DNA of 64,000 nucleotides from the NCBI RefSeq assembly GCF_000227465.1, contig NC_016047.1, positions 1,565,001-1,629,000 on the forward strand, in the 5' to 3' direction. Numbering within the stretch: the stretch's first letter is position 1; every line of letters starts with the position of its first letter. The notes beneath the pieces were generated by a model. That model made no database searches, was not told the origin of the DNA, and worked only from the letters and a program-made list of their open reading frames with translations. Shown piece by piece: positions 34,533 through 44,490 of the stretch. The stretch is from Bacillus spizizenii TU-B-10 (lineage in GTDB: Bacteria; Bacillota; Bacilli; Bacillales; Bacillaceae). The translations under genes and the position numbers were made by a program.

Positions 34533-35552
34533 ATGGAGGAGCGTTATTCACGGCAAATCAGATTTAAGCAAATAGGCGAAATAGGCCAGAAAAGAATGGG
34601 AGACAGCCATGTGCTGGTTGTCGGAGCTGGAGCGCTTGGGACTGCAGGTGCTGAAGGGCTTTCTAGAGCGGGGGTCGGTACTATTACCATTATTGACCGT
34701 GACTATGTGGAGTGGAGCAACCTGCAAAGGCAGCAGCTTTATACAGAAAGCGATGCCAAGCTCCGTATGCCGAAAGCCATGGCTGCCAAAGAGCATCTAT
34801 CAGCGATTAACAGCGGAATACATATTGAGGCGTATGTTGCCGAAGGAACAGCCGAAACGCTTGAGCCGCTGATTGAAAAAGCAGATGTCGTGATCGACGC
34901 GACAGATAATTTTGAAACCCGCATGCTGATAAATGATCTAGCCCAGAAAACAAAGACACCGTGGGTCTATGGTGCTTGTGTAAGCAGTCAGGGGATGTTC
35001 ATGACGATTATTCCGGGAGAAACCCCTTGTCTGTCTTGTTTGTTTGAGCAAATTCCTGTCGGCGGGGCGACGTGTGATACTGCTGGCATCATTCCGCCCG
35101 CTGTGCATATCGTTTCGGCTTATCAGCAGGCTGAGGCTTTAAAGCTGTTAACCGGACAAACAGACGCGATACAGCGCGGTTTTGTGACATTCGATGTCTG
35201 GAACAACTCACATATGAAAATTAACGTTGATCATGTACGCCGTGAGGATTGCCCGTCTTGCGGAGCACATGCGGTTTATCCTTATCTCCAAGACTGGAAC
35301 ACACCAAAAGCCGCTGTACTGTGCGGCCGTGATACAGTTCAGGTAAGATCGGAATCATTAAAAAGAATTCCGAAACAGGAGCTCATCAAGCGGCTGAAAA
35401 CAATCGGCAAGGTCGAGACCAATGCGTTTTTGCTGCATATTTTTTACGAAGATTTCAGAATCGTCATTTTCAATGACGGACGGGCACTGGTGCATGGCAC
35501 AAATGATGTGAAAGAAGCCAATTCCGTGTTGGCAAGAGTAATTGGATTGTAA
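34533..35552 (+). CDS. moeB: Molybdopterin-synthase adenylyltransferase MoeB (ThiF/HesA family)
   Basis: MoeB (339 residues) adenylates the C-terminal glycine of MoaD so that it can be sulfurylated. The ATP loop [15 protein letters not shown], the [16 protein letters not shown] region and the zinc-binding CLSC and CPSC pairs are present. A C-terminal extension after the E1-like core (residues 250-339) is typical of the Bacillus form. The ATG at 34533 is chosen; a TTG directly before it is also possible. Its substrate MoaD is the last gene of this operon. Confidence 0.94.
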   Translation: MEERYSRQIRFKQIGEIGQKRMGDSHVLVVGAGALGTAGAEGLSRAGVGTITIIDRDYVEWSNLQRQQLYTESDAKLRMPKAMAAKEHLSAINSGIHIEAYVAEGTAETLEPLIEKADVVIDATDNFETRMLINDLAQKTKTPWVYGACVSSQGMFMTIIPGETPCLSCLFEQIPVGGATCDTAGIIPPAVHIVSAYQQAEALKLLTGQTDAIQRGFVTFDVWNNSHMKINVDHVRREDCPSCGAHAVYPYLQDWNTPKAAVLCGRDTVQVRSESLKRIPKQELIKRLKTIGKVETNAFLLHIFYEDFRIVIFNDGRALVHGTNDVKEANSVLARVIGL

Positions 35553-35569
35553 CAACAGGAGGGGTCAGA

Positions 35570-36862
35570 ATGCTGGAGAAAAGAACACCGATACCGGTAG
35601 ACGAGGCAGTTCGGCGTGTCAGCTATTTTCAAAAACAAGGGGAAACGGAATGGGTGGCGCTTGAAGAAAGCCTTCATCGATTTTTAGCTGAAGATGTAAC
35701 AGCGGATCACCACGTACCTGCATTTGACCGTTCGCCATATGACGGTTTTGCTGTCAGAGCGTGCGATACGGCTGAAGCTTCACGTGAGAACCCAGTTCGG
35801 TTTGAGGTTATAGATCATATTGGAGCGGGGGCTGTATCTGAAAAAGAACTTGGCCCGTTTCAGGCCGTGCGGATTATGACTGGAGCTCAAATCCCTGAAG
35901 GAGCAGATGCTGTCGTCATGATAGAGCTGACTCAACCCTTTGAGGAGAATGGGAAAGCGTTTATGTCTTTAAAACGCCGCTTCCAGCCGGGGGATAATAT
36001 TTCAAAAACAGGTGAAGACGCTCAAAAAGGGAGTGTTTTATTGAGAAAGGGCACCCGGGTAACACCAGGAGTGTCTGCGCTTTTGGCAACCTTCGGATAC
36101 GCATCTGTGCCTGTTGTGAGAAAGCCTGTTGTCGGGATTATCGCAACTGGTACCGAATTGCTGAATGTTAGTGATCCGCTGGAGCCGGGGAAAATCCGCA
36201 ACAGCAATGCCAGTATGGTGTATGCGCAAGTGATAGAAGCAGGCGGATCACCACTTTATTTAGGGAAAATTTCTGATGATCTGGATAAAAGCTTTGCCGC
36301 GATCAAAGAAGCAATGAAAAAGGTTGATTTTCTGATTACAACTGGCGGCGTGTCAGTGGGTGATTTTGACTTTTTGCCTGCGATTTATGAAAAACTCGGA
36401 GCGGACGTGCTCTTTAATAAAGTTGCCATGCGCCCGGGCAGCGTGACAACGGTGGCGCATGCAAACGATATGCTGCTGTTTGGCCTGTCAGGTAATCCGT
36501 CAGCATGCTATGTCGGTTTTGAACTGTTTGTCAAACCGATGATCCAGACTTGGCTGTTCAATGAAAAACCGCATTCAATTTGTGCAGAAGCTGTTTTGAC
36601 AAAGGATTTTCCAAAGCCGAACCCATTTACCCGATTTGTTCGTGCGTTCGTGTATCACCAGGAAGGGAAGCTGTTGGCGACACCCGTCGGATTAGATAAG
36701 TCGAGCTCTGTTACGTCACTTGCAGAAGCAAATGCGTTTATTATCCTGCCGGGCGGCACGAGAGGGTATGAATCAGGCCGAACGGTTCAAGTGCTGCTCA
36801 TCAGAGAAGAGAATGGAAGTGAATGGCCTTGGTCTGTCCTTTCCCGATCGTCCAAGTTGTAG
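35570..36862 (+). CDS. moeA: Molybdopterin molybdenumtransferase MoeA
   Basis: MoeA (430 residues) inserts molybdenum into adenylylated molybdopterin. The family markers PAFDRSPYDGFAVRA, MTGAQIPEGADAVV, IATGTELL, TTGGVSVGDFDF and GLSGNPSACYVGFELF are all present in order. ACAGGAGGGG precedes the ATG. It follows moeB by 17 bases and overlaps mobB by 40 bases, a clear sign of a tight operon. Confidence 0.96.
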   Translation: MLEKRTPIPVDEAVRRVSYFQKQGETEWVALEESLHRFLAEDVTADHHVPAFDRSPYDGFAVRACDTAEASRENPVRFEVIDHIGAGAVSEKELGPFQAVRIMTGAQIPEGADAVVMIELTQPFEENGKAFMSLKRRFQPGDNISKTGEDAQKGSVLLRKGTRVTPGVSALLATFGYASVPVVRKPVVGIIATGTELLNVSDPLEPGKIRNSNASMVYAQVIEAGGSPLYLGKISDDLDKSFAAIKEAMKKVDFLITTGGVSVGDFDFLPAIYEKLGADVLFNKVAMRPGSVTTVAHANDMLLFGLSGNPSACYVGFELFVKPMIQTWLFNEKPHSICAEAVLTKDFPKPNPFTRFVRAFVYHQEGKLLATPVGLDKSSSVTSLAEANAFIILPGGTRGYESGRTVQVLLIREENGSEWPWSVLSRSSKL

Positions 36863-37356
36863 GATTTCAAAACAGCGGGAAAACAACGTTTATTGAGCGT
36901 ATTCTTGAAAAAGCCTCTGAACAGGGGCTCAATTTAGGCTGTCTGAAGCATCACGGTCACGGCGGTGAACCGCAAACGTTCACTGAAGGAAAAGACACTG
37001 ATCGTTACCAAGCGGCAGGTGCTGATGTGACAGCGGTAGAAGGTGCTGGTGTGTTACAGCTGACAGCCCGCCGCAATTGGGATTTGCCGCGGCTGATCGA
37101 GTTATATCAGTTTCTCGAAACAGACTGCCTTCTGATAGAAGGCTTTAAAAAAGCGCCTTATCCTAAAATAGTTATACTAAGCGAAAAGGAAGATCTAGAA
37201 GCGCTGCAGACTGTAAATACAATCGCCATCATCTATAGAAAAAAAGAGCATATGACAGAGCAGCAGGAATTACCCGTTTTTCATGCGGATGATCCGGTTG
37301 CGGTGGATTTTGTGCTCTCACAGCTGAAGGGGGAATCGCATAATGGAACGGTTTGA
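36823..37356 (+). CDS. mobB: Molybdopterin-guanine dinucleotide biosynthesis protein MobB
   Basis: MobB (177 residues) is a GTP-binding partner of MobA. The P-loop GFQNSGKTTFIERIL starts near residue 14, and later segments (CLKHHGHG, DTDRYQAAGAD, LLIEGFKKAPYPKIV) are typical of the family. The assigned ATG lies 40 bases inside the end of moeA, with a weak GGAAGTGA ribosome site, so translation is probably coupled. It overlaps moaE by 14 bases. Confidence 0.93.
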   Translation: MALVCPFPIVQVVGFQNSGKTTFIERILEKASEQGLNLGCLKHHGHGGEPQTFTEGKDTDRYQAAGADVTAVEGAGVLQLTARRNWDLPRLIELYQFLETDCLLIEGFKKAPYPKIVILSEKEDLEALQTVNTIAIIYRKKEHMTEQQELPVFHADDPVAVDFVLSQLKGESHNGTV

Positions 37357-37816
37357 GGTTACGAAAACACCCATTATTACTGAAGACATCGTCAAAAAAG
37401 TGGAGAAACGGGAAGCAGGGGCAATTACTACATTTATTGGCACGGTTCGGGAATGGACAAACGGAAAAAGAACGGTTCGCCTTGAATATGAGGCATATGA
37501 ACCGATGGCCGTACAGATGCTGGCTCAAATCGGGGCTGAAATCGAAGAAAAGTGGGAAGGCGCTTCAGCGGCGATCACGCACCGCATAGGTGTGCTGGAT
37601 ATCGGTGAAGCAGCGGTCGTGATCGCTGTATCTTCTCCCCATCGAAAAGCTGCTTATGAAGCCAATGAGTATGCGATCGAACGAATTAAACAGATTGTGC
37701 CGATTTGGAAAAAAGAAATTTGGGAAGACGGTGAGCAATGGATCGGCGACCAGCTTGAAACAACAGCTTATCCGAACGGAAAACCAGATTTAAGCGAGGG
37801 AGAGCAGCATGATTAA
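37343..37816 (+). CDS. moaE: Molybdopterin synthase large subunit MoaE
   Basis: MoaE (157 residues) forms the catalytic subunit that converts precursor Z into molybdopterin with sulfur from MoaD. The conserved [12 protein letters not shown] start, the HRIG...GE block and the active-site lysine region [15 protein letters not shown] are visible. AAGGGGG lies upstream of the ATG. It overlaps both mobB (14 bases) and moaD (8 bases), consistent with stoichiometric coupled production of the two synthase subunits. Confidence 0.96.
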   Translation: MERFEVTKTPIITEDIVKKVEKREAGAITTFIGTVREWTNGKRTVRLEYEAYEPMAVQMLAQIGAEIEEKWEGASAAITHRIGVLDIGEAAVVIAVSSPHRKAAYEANEYAIERIKQIVPIWKKEIWEDGEQWIGDQLETTAYPNGKPDLSEGEQHD

Positions 37817-38042
37817 AATTCTTTTATTTGCAGGGCTTGCCGAACAGGCCGGCACACAAGCATTGGAAATAGATATGGAACAAGCAACAACAGATGAAAT
37901 AAAAGTGAGTCTAAAAGAACAATACGGCCTCGAATCTATTGATACAGCTATGATTGCCGTTAACGAAAGCTATGTAAAAGAAAATACCTCCGTATCTTCA
38001 GGTGACACGGTAGCTATCATTCCGCCGGTCAGCGGTGGATGA
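37809..38042 (+). CDS. moaD: Molybdopterin synthase sulfur carrier MoaD
   Basis: MoaD (77 residues) is a ubiquitin-like sulfur carrier. It ends in the diagnostic Gly-Gly (IIPPVSGG), where the thiocarboxylate is formed after activation by MoeB. AGGGAG precedes the ATG, which lies inside the moaE end. It is the last gene of the operon and a hairpin terminator follows immediately. Confidence 0.96.
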   Translation: MIKILLFAGLAEQAGTQALEIDMEQATTDEIKVSLKEQYGLESIDTAMIAVNESYVKENTSVSSGDTVAIIPPVSGG

Positions 38043-38074
38043 AAACCGGACGGCATTCAGCCATCCGGTTTTTC
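38043..38074 (+). terminator. Terminator of the molybdopterin operon
   Basis: The hairpin AAAACCGGACGGC / GCCATCCGGTTTT, with one mismatch, continues into T residues. Confidence 0.85.
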
Positions 38075-38266
38075 TGTGTTTTTTTCGCATATCCCCAAGC
38101 ATCCTCAGCATACAATGATTTTCTGTAAGCGTTTATTCTACATATAAGTGACTCCCTATAAAGTAAGAGACCCACTCCATCATTAGACTGAATTTTTGAA
38201 AAACAATAGAAATTTATTTCGGGTATCGATATAGTAAAGATGATAAAAATTGGAAAGGTGCTGGAT

Positions 38267-40024
38267 ATGGAGACATTTAAAAGGTTAAAAATGTTTTATT
38301 GGCCGTACAGAAAAGTGTTTATGTGGTCGCTTCTGGCCATGCTTTTGATGACTGCGATTACTGTCGTTTACCCGATTATCCTGCAAATTACGATTGATGA
38401 AATCGTACTGGGACGGCAGTATCAGCTTGCAACATGGGTCAGCTTAGGATTTATTGCGGTAATGGCCTTGAAAGGAACCGCCACTTTTTTTCATCAATAT
38501 TTAGGTGATATGTTTGGAATCAAATCCGTTTATCGGCTGAGAAATGGTCTGTATGAAAAACTGCAGCGGCTTTCTTTTTCTTATTATGATAATGCGAAAA
38601 CAGGAGATTTGATGTCCAGGCTGACAGCTGATGTTGAAGGGCTTCGTTTTTTCTTATCATACGGTCTCGCTGAGCTCATTCGATTCGGCCTGCTGGTCGC
38701 CATCAGCCTGTCAGTCATGTTTTACTATTCTGTTCCACTTACGCTTGTGACCATAGCTGTTCTGCCATTTCTCGCTGTTGCGGTATATCAGTTTGACAAA
38801 AGGGTCCATCCTGCCTTTAGAGGCATCCGCAAATCGTTTGCGAAACTCAATACAAAAGTCCAAGAAAATATCAGCGGCATCAATACGGTTAAATCTCTTT
38901 CAAGGGAAGATTTTCAGATCAGCACTTTTAATAAAGCCAATGCGGAATACAGGGCACAATATTTACAAACATCATCCATTTGGTCTGCGTATTTCCCTTT
39001 AATGGAGTTCATCGGGAACATTTGTATTGTAGCTCTCCTCTCATACGGCGGCTACTTGGTCATGCAAAATCAGCTTAATCCCGGCGAGCTTGTCGCTTTT
39101 TTCAGCCTCGTCAATTATATGATGTGGCCGATTATGAACTTAGGCTTTGTAATCAATATGTTCTCTCAAGCAAAAGCGTCAGGTGAACGCCTGCTGGAAA
39201 TTCTGGAAAAAGAAGAAGACATCACAGACCATGCTCATGCTTTGCATAAACAAAAATTAACCGGAAATGTCCATTTCAAAAATGTTTCTCTTGCATACGG
39301 AAAAGAACAAACAAACGCGCTGTGCAATGTAAGCTTTGAGGCAAACAGCGGGAAGATAATCGGACTATTGGGCCCGACAGGTTCAGGCAAAAGCTCAGTT
39401 ACACAGCTCCTCACCAGATTTTACAGCCCTGTTGGCGGAATGATTACCATCGATCACAAACCCATCACAGATTATTCGTTAAAAACCCTTCGCTCCAATA
39501 TCGGGGTCGTACTTCAAGAATCTTTTCTGTTTTCATCTACGATTCGATCAAACATTTCGTACGGGAGGCCGGATGCCTCAATGGATGGCATCATCGAAGC
39601 GGCAAAAAGGGCGCAGGCTCACGACTTTATTATGGAGCTTCCTGATGGATATGACACCATGCTGGGAGAGAGGGGAATGGGACTTTCCGGCGGACAGAAA
39701 CAGCGTATCGCCATTGCGAGAGCCATTTGTTTGAACCCGAGCGTTTTAATATTGGACGATGCCACAAGCGCAGTAGATATGCAAACGGAGCACAGCATAC
39801 AGCTTGCCTTAAAAGAAGTCATGAAAAATCGCACAACCTTTATCATCGCTCACCGCATTTCTTCATTGAAACACGCCGATGAAATTCTCGTTTTTGATAA
39901 AGGGCGCATTTGTGAAAGGGGAACACATCACGAGCTTCTTGAAAAAGGCGGCTACTATAAAAAGATTTACGATTTGCAATACCGTGATGTCAAAATGATC
40001 AATGAGCCGCATCAGGTCGGATAG
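38267..40024 (+). CDS. yknU: Heterodimeric ABC exporter subunit YknU
   Basis: This full-size half-transporter (585 residues) has six membrane helices (residues 15-300) and a nucleotide-binding domain. Walker A is GPTGSGKSS, the signature is LSGGQKQR and the Walker B is LILDDATSAVD, with Asp in place of the usual catalytic Glu. That degenerate site is typical of one subunit in heterodimeric exporters; YknV supplies the normal Glu. The substrate is unknown. The start at 38267 follows AAAGGTG; an in-frame ATG at 38240 has no ribosome site. yknV begins ten bases after the stop. Confidence 0.92.
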   Translation: METFKRLKMFYWPYRKVFMWSLLAMLLMTAITVVYPIILQITIDEIVLGRQYQLATWVSLGFIAVMALKGTATFFHQYLGDMFGIKSVYRLRNGLYEKLQRLSFSYYDNAKTGDLMSRLTADVEGLRFFLSYGLAELIRFGLLVAISLSVMFYYSVPLTLVTIAVLPFLAVAVYQFDKRVHPAFRGIRKSFAKLNTKVQENISGINTVKSLSREDFQISTFNKANAEYRAQYLQTSSIWSAYFPLMEFIGNICIVALLSYGGYLVMQNQLNPGELVAFFSLVNYMMWPIMNLGFVINMFSQAKASGERLLEILEKEEDITDHAHALHKQKLTGNVHFKNVSLAYGKEQTNALCNVSFEANSGKIIGLLGPTGSGKSSVTQLLTRFYSPVGGMITIDHKPITDYSLKTLRSNIGVVLQESFLFSSTIRSNISYGRPDASMDGIIEAAKRAQAHDFIMELPDGYDTMLGERGMGLSGGQKQRIAIARAICLNPSVLILDDATSAVDMQTEHSIQLALKEVMKNRTTFIIAHRISSLKHADEILVFDKGRICERGTHHELLEKGGYYKKIYDLQYRDVKMINEPHQVG

Positions 40025-40034
40025 GGAGGGCCAT

Positions 40035-41849
40035 ATGAAACAAGCAAAAAAACAGGGGATTTTGGAGCGTTTCTATTATTCTTCAGATGAAATCATTGAA
40101 AAGCCGTTTAACTGGGCTCAAATGTGGCGGCTGCTGAGTTATGTCAAACCTTATCGAAAAACAATTTTGCCGCTTTCCTTTCTCACTGTATTGATTGGGA
40201 CTGCTGTGAAGCTTGTGATTCCTATTCTGATCGGTGTTTATGTTCTCGATCAAGCGATTACAGCGAGAAACTCGGAGCTGCTGACCCAGCTCATTTTTAT
40301 CATTAGCGGTTTATATGTGCTCAATTATGCCGCCAATGTGTTAAGAATCAGGTGGATGAATCAGCTTGGCCAGCATGTGATTTACGATTTGCGCCAGCAT
40401 TTATTTACCCATGTGCAGCGCTTATCCCATCGATTTTTTGATCAGCGGTCGGCCGGATCGATCTTGGTCAGGATTATGAATGATATTAACTCTCTTCAAG
40501 AGCTCTTTACAAGCGGAGTCATCAACTTATTGACCGACTTGCTCCTTCTGGCCGGTGTTATCATCATTTTGTTTACACTGAGCCCTGAGCTGACTATCGC
40601 CATTATGGTGACACTGCCGATCATGTTTTTTATTTCAACAAGTCTCAGAAAAAAAATACGCCGCTCCTGGCAAACGGTGCGCCTTAAGCAATCGAAGCTT
40701 AATTCTCATCTGAACGAAAGCATTCAGGGTATCCGTGTCACGCAGGCATTTACACAGGAAGAAGAAAACATGGCGTATTTTGACGGCGTCAATCAGGAGA
40801 ACTATCAATCATGGCGGGAAGCAACAAGAAAAAATGCCATGTTCCGTCCGTTGGTAGAAATGACGAATGCGATAGGAACTGCTGTTTTGATTTGGTATGG
40901 CGCCACACTCATCATGAATGAAACCATCACGATTGGCGTCTTCGTTTCTTTTGCCTTCTATCTGGGCATGTTTTGGGAACCTATTTCGAGACTGGGCCAG
41001 GTTTATAACCAGCTGTTAATGGGGATGGCATCATCCGAACGGATTTTTGAGTTTCTGGACGAACAGCCAAATGTCAAGGAGAAGCCGGATGCCATTCATA
41101 AGAAAAAGATAAGTGGGGAGATCAGTTTTGAAGAGGTTGAATTTTCGTATGATGAAAAACGAAAAGCCCTTCACGCGGTTTCCTTCTCTATCCCCGCGGG
41201 CTCGACGCTTGCGCTTGTCGGACATACGGGGAGCGGGAAAACGACGATCGCCAATTTAATCAGCCGTTTTTATGATGCTACGGGAGGCACCATTAAAATA
41301 GACGGCATTCCGATAAAGGACCTCTCCCTTGCCAGTCTGCGCACTCAAATCAGCATTGTGCTGCAAGATACATTTATTTTCTCCGGGACCATCATGGAAA
41401 ATATTCGTTTTGGCCGGCCGGGTGCTTCAGACGAAGAAGTGATGAAAGCAGCCAAAGCGGTCGGAGCGGATGAATTTATTTCTGGTTTAGCAGAAGGATA
41501 CAAAACAGAGGTAGAGGAAAGGGGCAGCGTACTGTCTGCCGGACAGCGCCAGCTCATTTCCTTTGCAAGAGCATTGCTCGCCGATCCAGCTATTATCATC
41601 CTTGACGAAGCAACGGCCAGTATTGATACAGAGACGGAGGTGAAAATTCAGCAGGCGTTAAAAACGCTGCTGAATGGGCGTACAGCAGTGATGATCGCCC
41701 ACAGATTGTCCACAATCCGCGACGCCGACCGCATCATTGTTCTTGATCACGGCAAGAAAATGGAAGAAGGAAACCATGAGCAGTTGCTCGCTAAAGGGGG
41801 CATCTATGCCGGGCTTGTAAAAGCGCAATACAGTGCAGCGATAGAATAA
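40035..41849 (+). CDS. yknV: Heterodimeric ABC exporter subunit YknV
   Basis: This is the partner of YknU (604 residues), with six membrane helices (about residues 40-330) and a nucleotide-binding domain. Walker A is GHTGSGKTT and Walker B is IIILDEATAS with a normal catalytic Glu. The signature motif is altered to LSAGQRQL. Together the pair form one canonical and one degenerate ATP site. The start at 40035 follows GGGAGGG; an in-frame ATG upstream at 40002 lies within yknU. A strong hairpin separates the pair from yknW. Confidence 0.92.
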   Translation: MKQAKKQGILERFYYSSDEIIEKPFNWAQMWRLLSYVKPYRKTILPLSFLTVLIGTAVKLVIPILIGVYVLDQAITARNSELLTQLIFIISGLYVLNYAANVLRIRWMNQLGQHVIYDLRQHLFTHVQRLSHRFFDQRSAGSILVRIMNDINSLQELFTSGVINLLTDLLLLAGVIIILFTLSPELTIAIMVTLPIMFFISTSLRKKIRRSWQTVRLKQSKLNSHLNESIQGIRVTQAFTQEEENMAYFDGVNQENYQSWREATRKNAMFRPLVEMTNAIGTAVLIWYGATLIMNETITIGVFVSFAFYLGMFWEPISRLGQVYNQLLMGMASSERIFEFLDEQPNVKEKPDAIHKKKISGEISFEEVEFSYDEKRKALHAVSFSIPAGSTLALVGHTGSGKTTIANLISRFYDATGGTIKIDGIPIKDLSLASLRTQISIVLQDTFIFSGTIMENIRFGRPGASDEEVMKAAKAVGADEFISGLAEGYKTEVEERGSVLSAGQRQLISFARALLADPAIIILDEATASIDTETEVKIQQALKTLLNGRTAVMIAHRLSTIRDADRIIVLDHGKKMEEGNHEQLLAKGGIYAGLVKAQYSAAIE

Positions 41850-41853
41850 TATA

Positions 41854-41884
41854 AAAAGCCTTCAGTTATATATTGAAGGCTTTT
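41854..41884 (+). terminator. Terminator after yknV
   Basis: The long arms AAAAGCCTTCA and TGAAGGCTTTT form a near-symmetric hairpin before the sigma-W promoter. Confidence 0.85.
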
Positions 41885-41904
41885 GGAAATTTATTAGAAA
41901 AACA

Positions 41905-41930
41905 TGAAACTTTTTGATACCTCTCCCGTA
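41905..41930 (+). promoter_or_regulatory. Sigma-W promoter of yknWXYZ
   Basis: TGAAAC (41905-41910), 16 bases, CGTA (41927-41930) is a perfect sigma-W promoter, 34 bases before yknW. It places the operon in the envelope-stress regulon. Confidence 0.93.
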
Positions 41931-41963
41931 CTATTTGTTAGATATTCTAGAGGAGGTTTTATA

Positions 41964-42659
41964 ATGGAAACAAATGTAGAAAAAAACAGCGGAATGGCGA
42001 CTGAAAAGCCATCACTTTTCGGAGTGATCACAAGTCCGTCCGTTCAATTTGAAAGAATAAGAGAAAGACCGGCTGTATGGGGACCGCTTTTTATTGTTGC
42101 AGCGATTATCATCGTCGGCGCGGTACTGCAATCACTCGGTACGGATTATAGTGAGCTTTTGAAAAGCGGGGACACTCAAGGGCTATCAGCTGAACAAATT
42201 GAAACTGTCGCAACAATAACCAAATTTGGAGGAATGGCAGGCGCTATTTTCGGCGGTATCGCAGCGTTATTTATTGCCCCTCTTATTTATTGGCTCTGTG
42301 TAAAAATATCAGGCGGAGTTACGACATACAAAAAAATGCTTTCTCTCGGTCTGTTTGTCTCTTTGATTAGCAGTCTTGGATTATTGGTTAACGGAATTGT
42401 TGCTTTTACGACTGACGTGAATCCTCTTTACAGCACGACGTCACTGGCAGGGATTATCCCATCTGACGGAGCTCTCGCCAGCGTGTTAAATACCTTTGAG
42501 ATATTCAGTATATGGAGCTATGTATTATTGGCAATCGGACTTCACAAAACAGGCGGCATCTCAAAAAAAGCAGGATGGATTTCAGTGATTGTTCTTTTCG
42601 GGATTCTGATTGCATTTTCGTTCTTTTCAGGTTTAATCAATTCTGTGGCGGGTGCATAA
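41964..42659 (+). CDS. yknW: Yip1-domain membrane protein YknW
   Basis: YknW (231 residues) is a membrane protein with about five hydrophobic helices and a Yip1-type domain. It helps assemble the YknXYZ complex, which protects B. subtilis against the cannibalism toxin SDP. The start at 41964 follows GAGGAGG. An in-frame ATG at 41904 overlaps the sigma-W -35 and cannot be the start. It is the first gene of the operon, overlapping the yknX region closely. Confidence 0.93.
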   Translation: METNVEKNSGMATEKPSLFGVITSPSVQFERIRERPAVWGPLFIVAAIIIVGAVLQSLGTDYSELLKSGDTQGLSAEQIETVATITKFGGMAGAIFGGIAALFIAPLIYWLCVKISGGVTTYKKMLSLGLFVSLISSLGLLVNGIVAFTTDVNPLYSTTSLAGIIPSDGALASVLNTFEIFSIWSYVLLAIGLHKTGGISKKAGWISVIVLFGILIAFSFFSGLINSVAGA

Positions 42660-42663
42660 ACTT

Positions 42664-43797
42664 ATGAAAAAAGTCTGGATCGGAATTGGAATCGCAGTTT
42701 TAGTCGCTCTTTTTATTGGAATGAATATTTACCGGTCTGCCGCTCCGACAAGCGGCAGCGCTGGCCAGAAGATACAGACGGGAGGCCTCGAAGAAAAAGA
42801 AATCTCGTCAACGGTTATGGTTCCCGGCACACTTAAATTTTCAAATGAACAGTATGTGTTTTATGAAGCGGATAAAGGGACATTAGAAGACATTAAAGTA
42901 AAGGAAGGCGATAAAGTTAAAAAGGGCACGCCTTTGATCACCTATACAAATGAGCAGCTGAGCCTGGAAAAAGAACAGAACCAGTTAACGGCTCAATCGA
43001 ATCAGCTTCAAATTGACCAAATACAAGAAAAGTTAAAAGCCTTAGACAGCAAAGAAAAAGAACTGGAAAAACAGGTTGGCAAGAAAGAAGCAGAAAAACA
43101 AATTGAATCTGAGCGGACGGAGCTTCAAATGCAGGAAAAAGCTGCTGAGATCGAATTAAAACAAACCGAGCTTCAGCGGCAGTCACTTGCCAATCGGGTG
43201 TCAGATCTTCAAGTGAAAAGCGAAATCGAAGGCACCGTTATTTCTGTCAACCAAGAAGCGGCATCCAAAAAATCAGATATTCAAGAGCCTGTCATACATA
43301 TCGGCAACCCGAAAGACCTTGTCGTCTCAGGGAAATTGTCTGAATACGATACACTGAAAGTCAAAAAAGGCCAGAAGGTCACACTCACTTCAGATGTTAT
43401 TCAGGATAAAACATGGAAAGGCACAGTTTCCGCAGTCGGACTTGTTCCGGACCAGCAGGAAAGCACTGCGGCACAAGGAACAGAACAAGCGGTCCAGTAC
43501 CCGCTTCAAGTGAAAATAAAAGGGAATCTTCCAGAAGGAAAGCCAGGGTTTAAATTCATCATGAATATTGAAACAGATAAGCGGAAAGCAAATACGCTTC
43601 CTTCAAAGGCAGTCAAAAAAGAAGATGATCAATATTATGTGTATACAGTAAAAGACGGAAAAGCAAAACGAGTGGATGTCAAAATCGGTGAAGTAACAGA
43701 TGATCTGACAGAAATTAAAGAGGGAATTTCTCAAGATGATCAAGTCATTTTGAATCCTTCTGATCAGGTAACCGATGGAACGGAAGTGAAAGCATAA
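42664..43797 (+). CDS. yknX: Membrane fusion protein YknX
   Basis: YknX (377 residues) resembles the MacA/RND membrane-fusion family. It has a single N-terminal membrane helix (residues 3-22), a split biotinyl-lipoyl domain (KVKEGDKVKKGTPLITY and VISVNQEA), a Glu/Lys/Gln-rich coiled-coil hairpin (about 95-180) and beta-barrel C-terminal regions. It works with YknYZ at the membrane. The start at 42664 gives the known length; the ATG at 42652 overlaps the yknW end. The stop is directly followed by the yknY ATG. Confidence 0.93.
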   Translation: MKKVWIGIGIAVLVALFIGMNIYRSAAPTSGSAGQKIQTGGLEEKEISSTVMVPGTLKFSNEQYVFYEADKGTLEDIKVKEGDKVKKGTPLITYTNEQLSLEKEQNQLTAQSNQLQIDQIQEKLKALDSKEKELEKQVGKKEAEKQIESERTELQMQEKAAEIELKQTELQRQSLANRVSDLQVKSEIEGTVISVNQEAASKKSDIQEPVIHIGNPKDLVVSGKLSEYDTLKVKKGQKVTLTSDVIQDKTWKGTVSAVGLVPDQQESTAAQGTEQAVQYPLQVKIKGNLPEGKPGFKFIMNIETDKRKANTLPSKAVKKEDDQYYVYTVKDGKAKRVDVKIGEVTDDLTEIKEGISQDDQVILNPSDQVTDGTEVKA

Positions 43798-44490
43798 ATG
43801 ATTCAGCTTTCTAATGTGCGAAAAAGCTACCAGATCGGCAAGGAAACGTTTGATGTTCTCCATTCTATTGATTTGGACATTCATCAAGGGGAATATGTCT
43901 CGATTATGGGGCCGTCAGGATCAGGGAAATCGACGATCATGAATATTATCGGATGTCTTGACCGGCCGACTTCCGGTACGTATAAAATAGACGGCGAAGA
44001 TATTTCTTCATATAAAGATAAAGAATTGGCGGCAGTCCGTAACCGGTCTATCGGTTTTGTATTTCAGCAATTTCAGCTTCTTCCGCGGCTGAACGCAAAA
44101 AAAAATGTTGAGCTGCCGATGATTTATTCCGGTATAGGCAAAAAAGAACGGCAAGAACGGGCTGAGAAAGCGTTGGAAAAGGTCGGGTTAGCCGATCGAA
44201 TGTTCCACATGCCCAATGAGCTGTCGGGCGGACAGAAGCAGCGGGTGGCGATTGCGAGGGCGATCGTGAATGAGCCAAAATTGATTTTAGCTGATGAACC
44301 GACCGGCGCGCTGGATACGAAAACAAGCGAGGCGATTATGGATCAATTTACAGCATTAAATGCCGAGGGAACGACAATCGTTCTTGTTACTCACGAGCCG
44401 GAAGTTGCAGATTGCACGAATCGGATCGTCATGGTGCGTGACGGAAACATTGTTCCTGCCAGCTCCGGACAAAGGAGTGTGGGAGAATGA
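43798..44490 (+). CDS. yknY: ABC transporter ATPase YknY
   Basis: YknY (230 residues) is a LolD/MacB-type ATPase. Walker A is GPSGSGKST, the signature [14 protein letters not shown] and the Walker [14 protein letters not shown], all canonical. It powers the YknXYZ complex in resistance to the SDP toxin. The ATG follows the yknX stop with no gap, and the 3' end overlaps yknZ by four bases (ATGA), so the operon is translationally coupled. Confidence 0.95.
   Translation: MIQLSNVRKSYQIGKETFDVLHSIDLDIHQGEYVSIMGPSGSGKSTIMNIIGCLDRPTSGTYKIDGEDISSYKDKELAAVRNRSIGFVFQQFQLLPRLNAKKNVELPMIYSGIGKKERQERAEKALEKVGLADRMFHMPNELSGGQKQRVAIARAIVNEPKLILADEPTGALDTKTSEAIMDQFTALNAEGTTIVLVTHEPEVADCTNRIVMVRDGNIVPASSGQRSVGE

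Noticed and set aside
41904..41963. In-frame ATG extension of yknW by 20 codons
   Set aside because: The ATG overlaps the sigma-W -35, so it lies upstream of the transcript start; the ATG at 41964 has a strong ribosome site.
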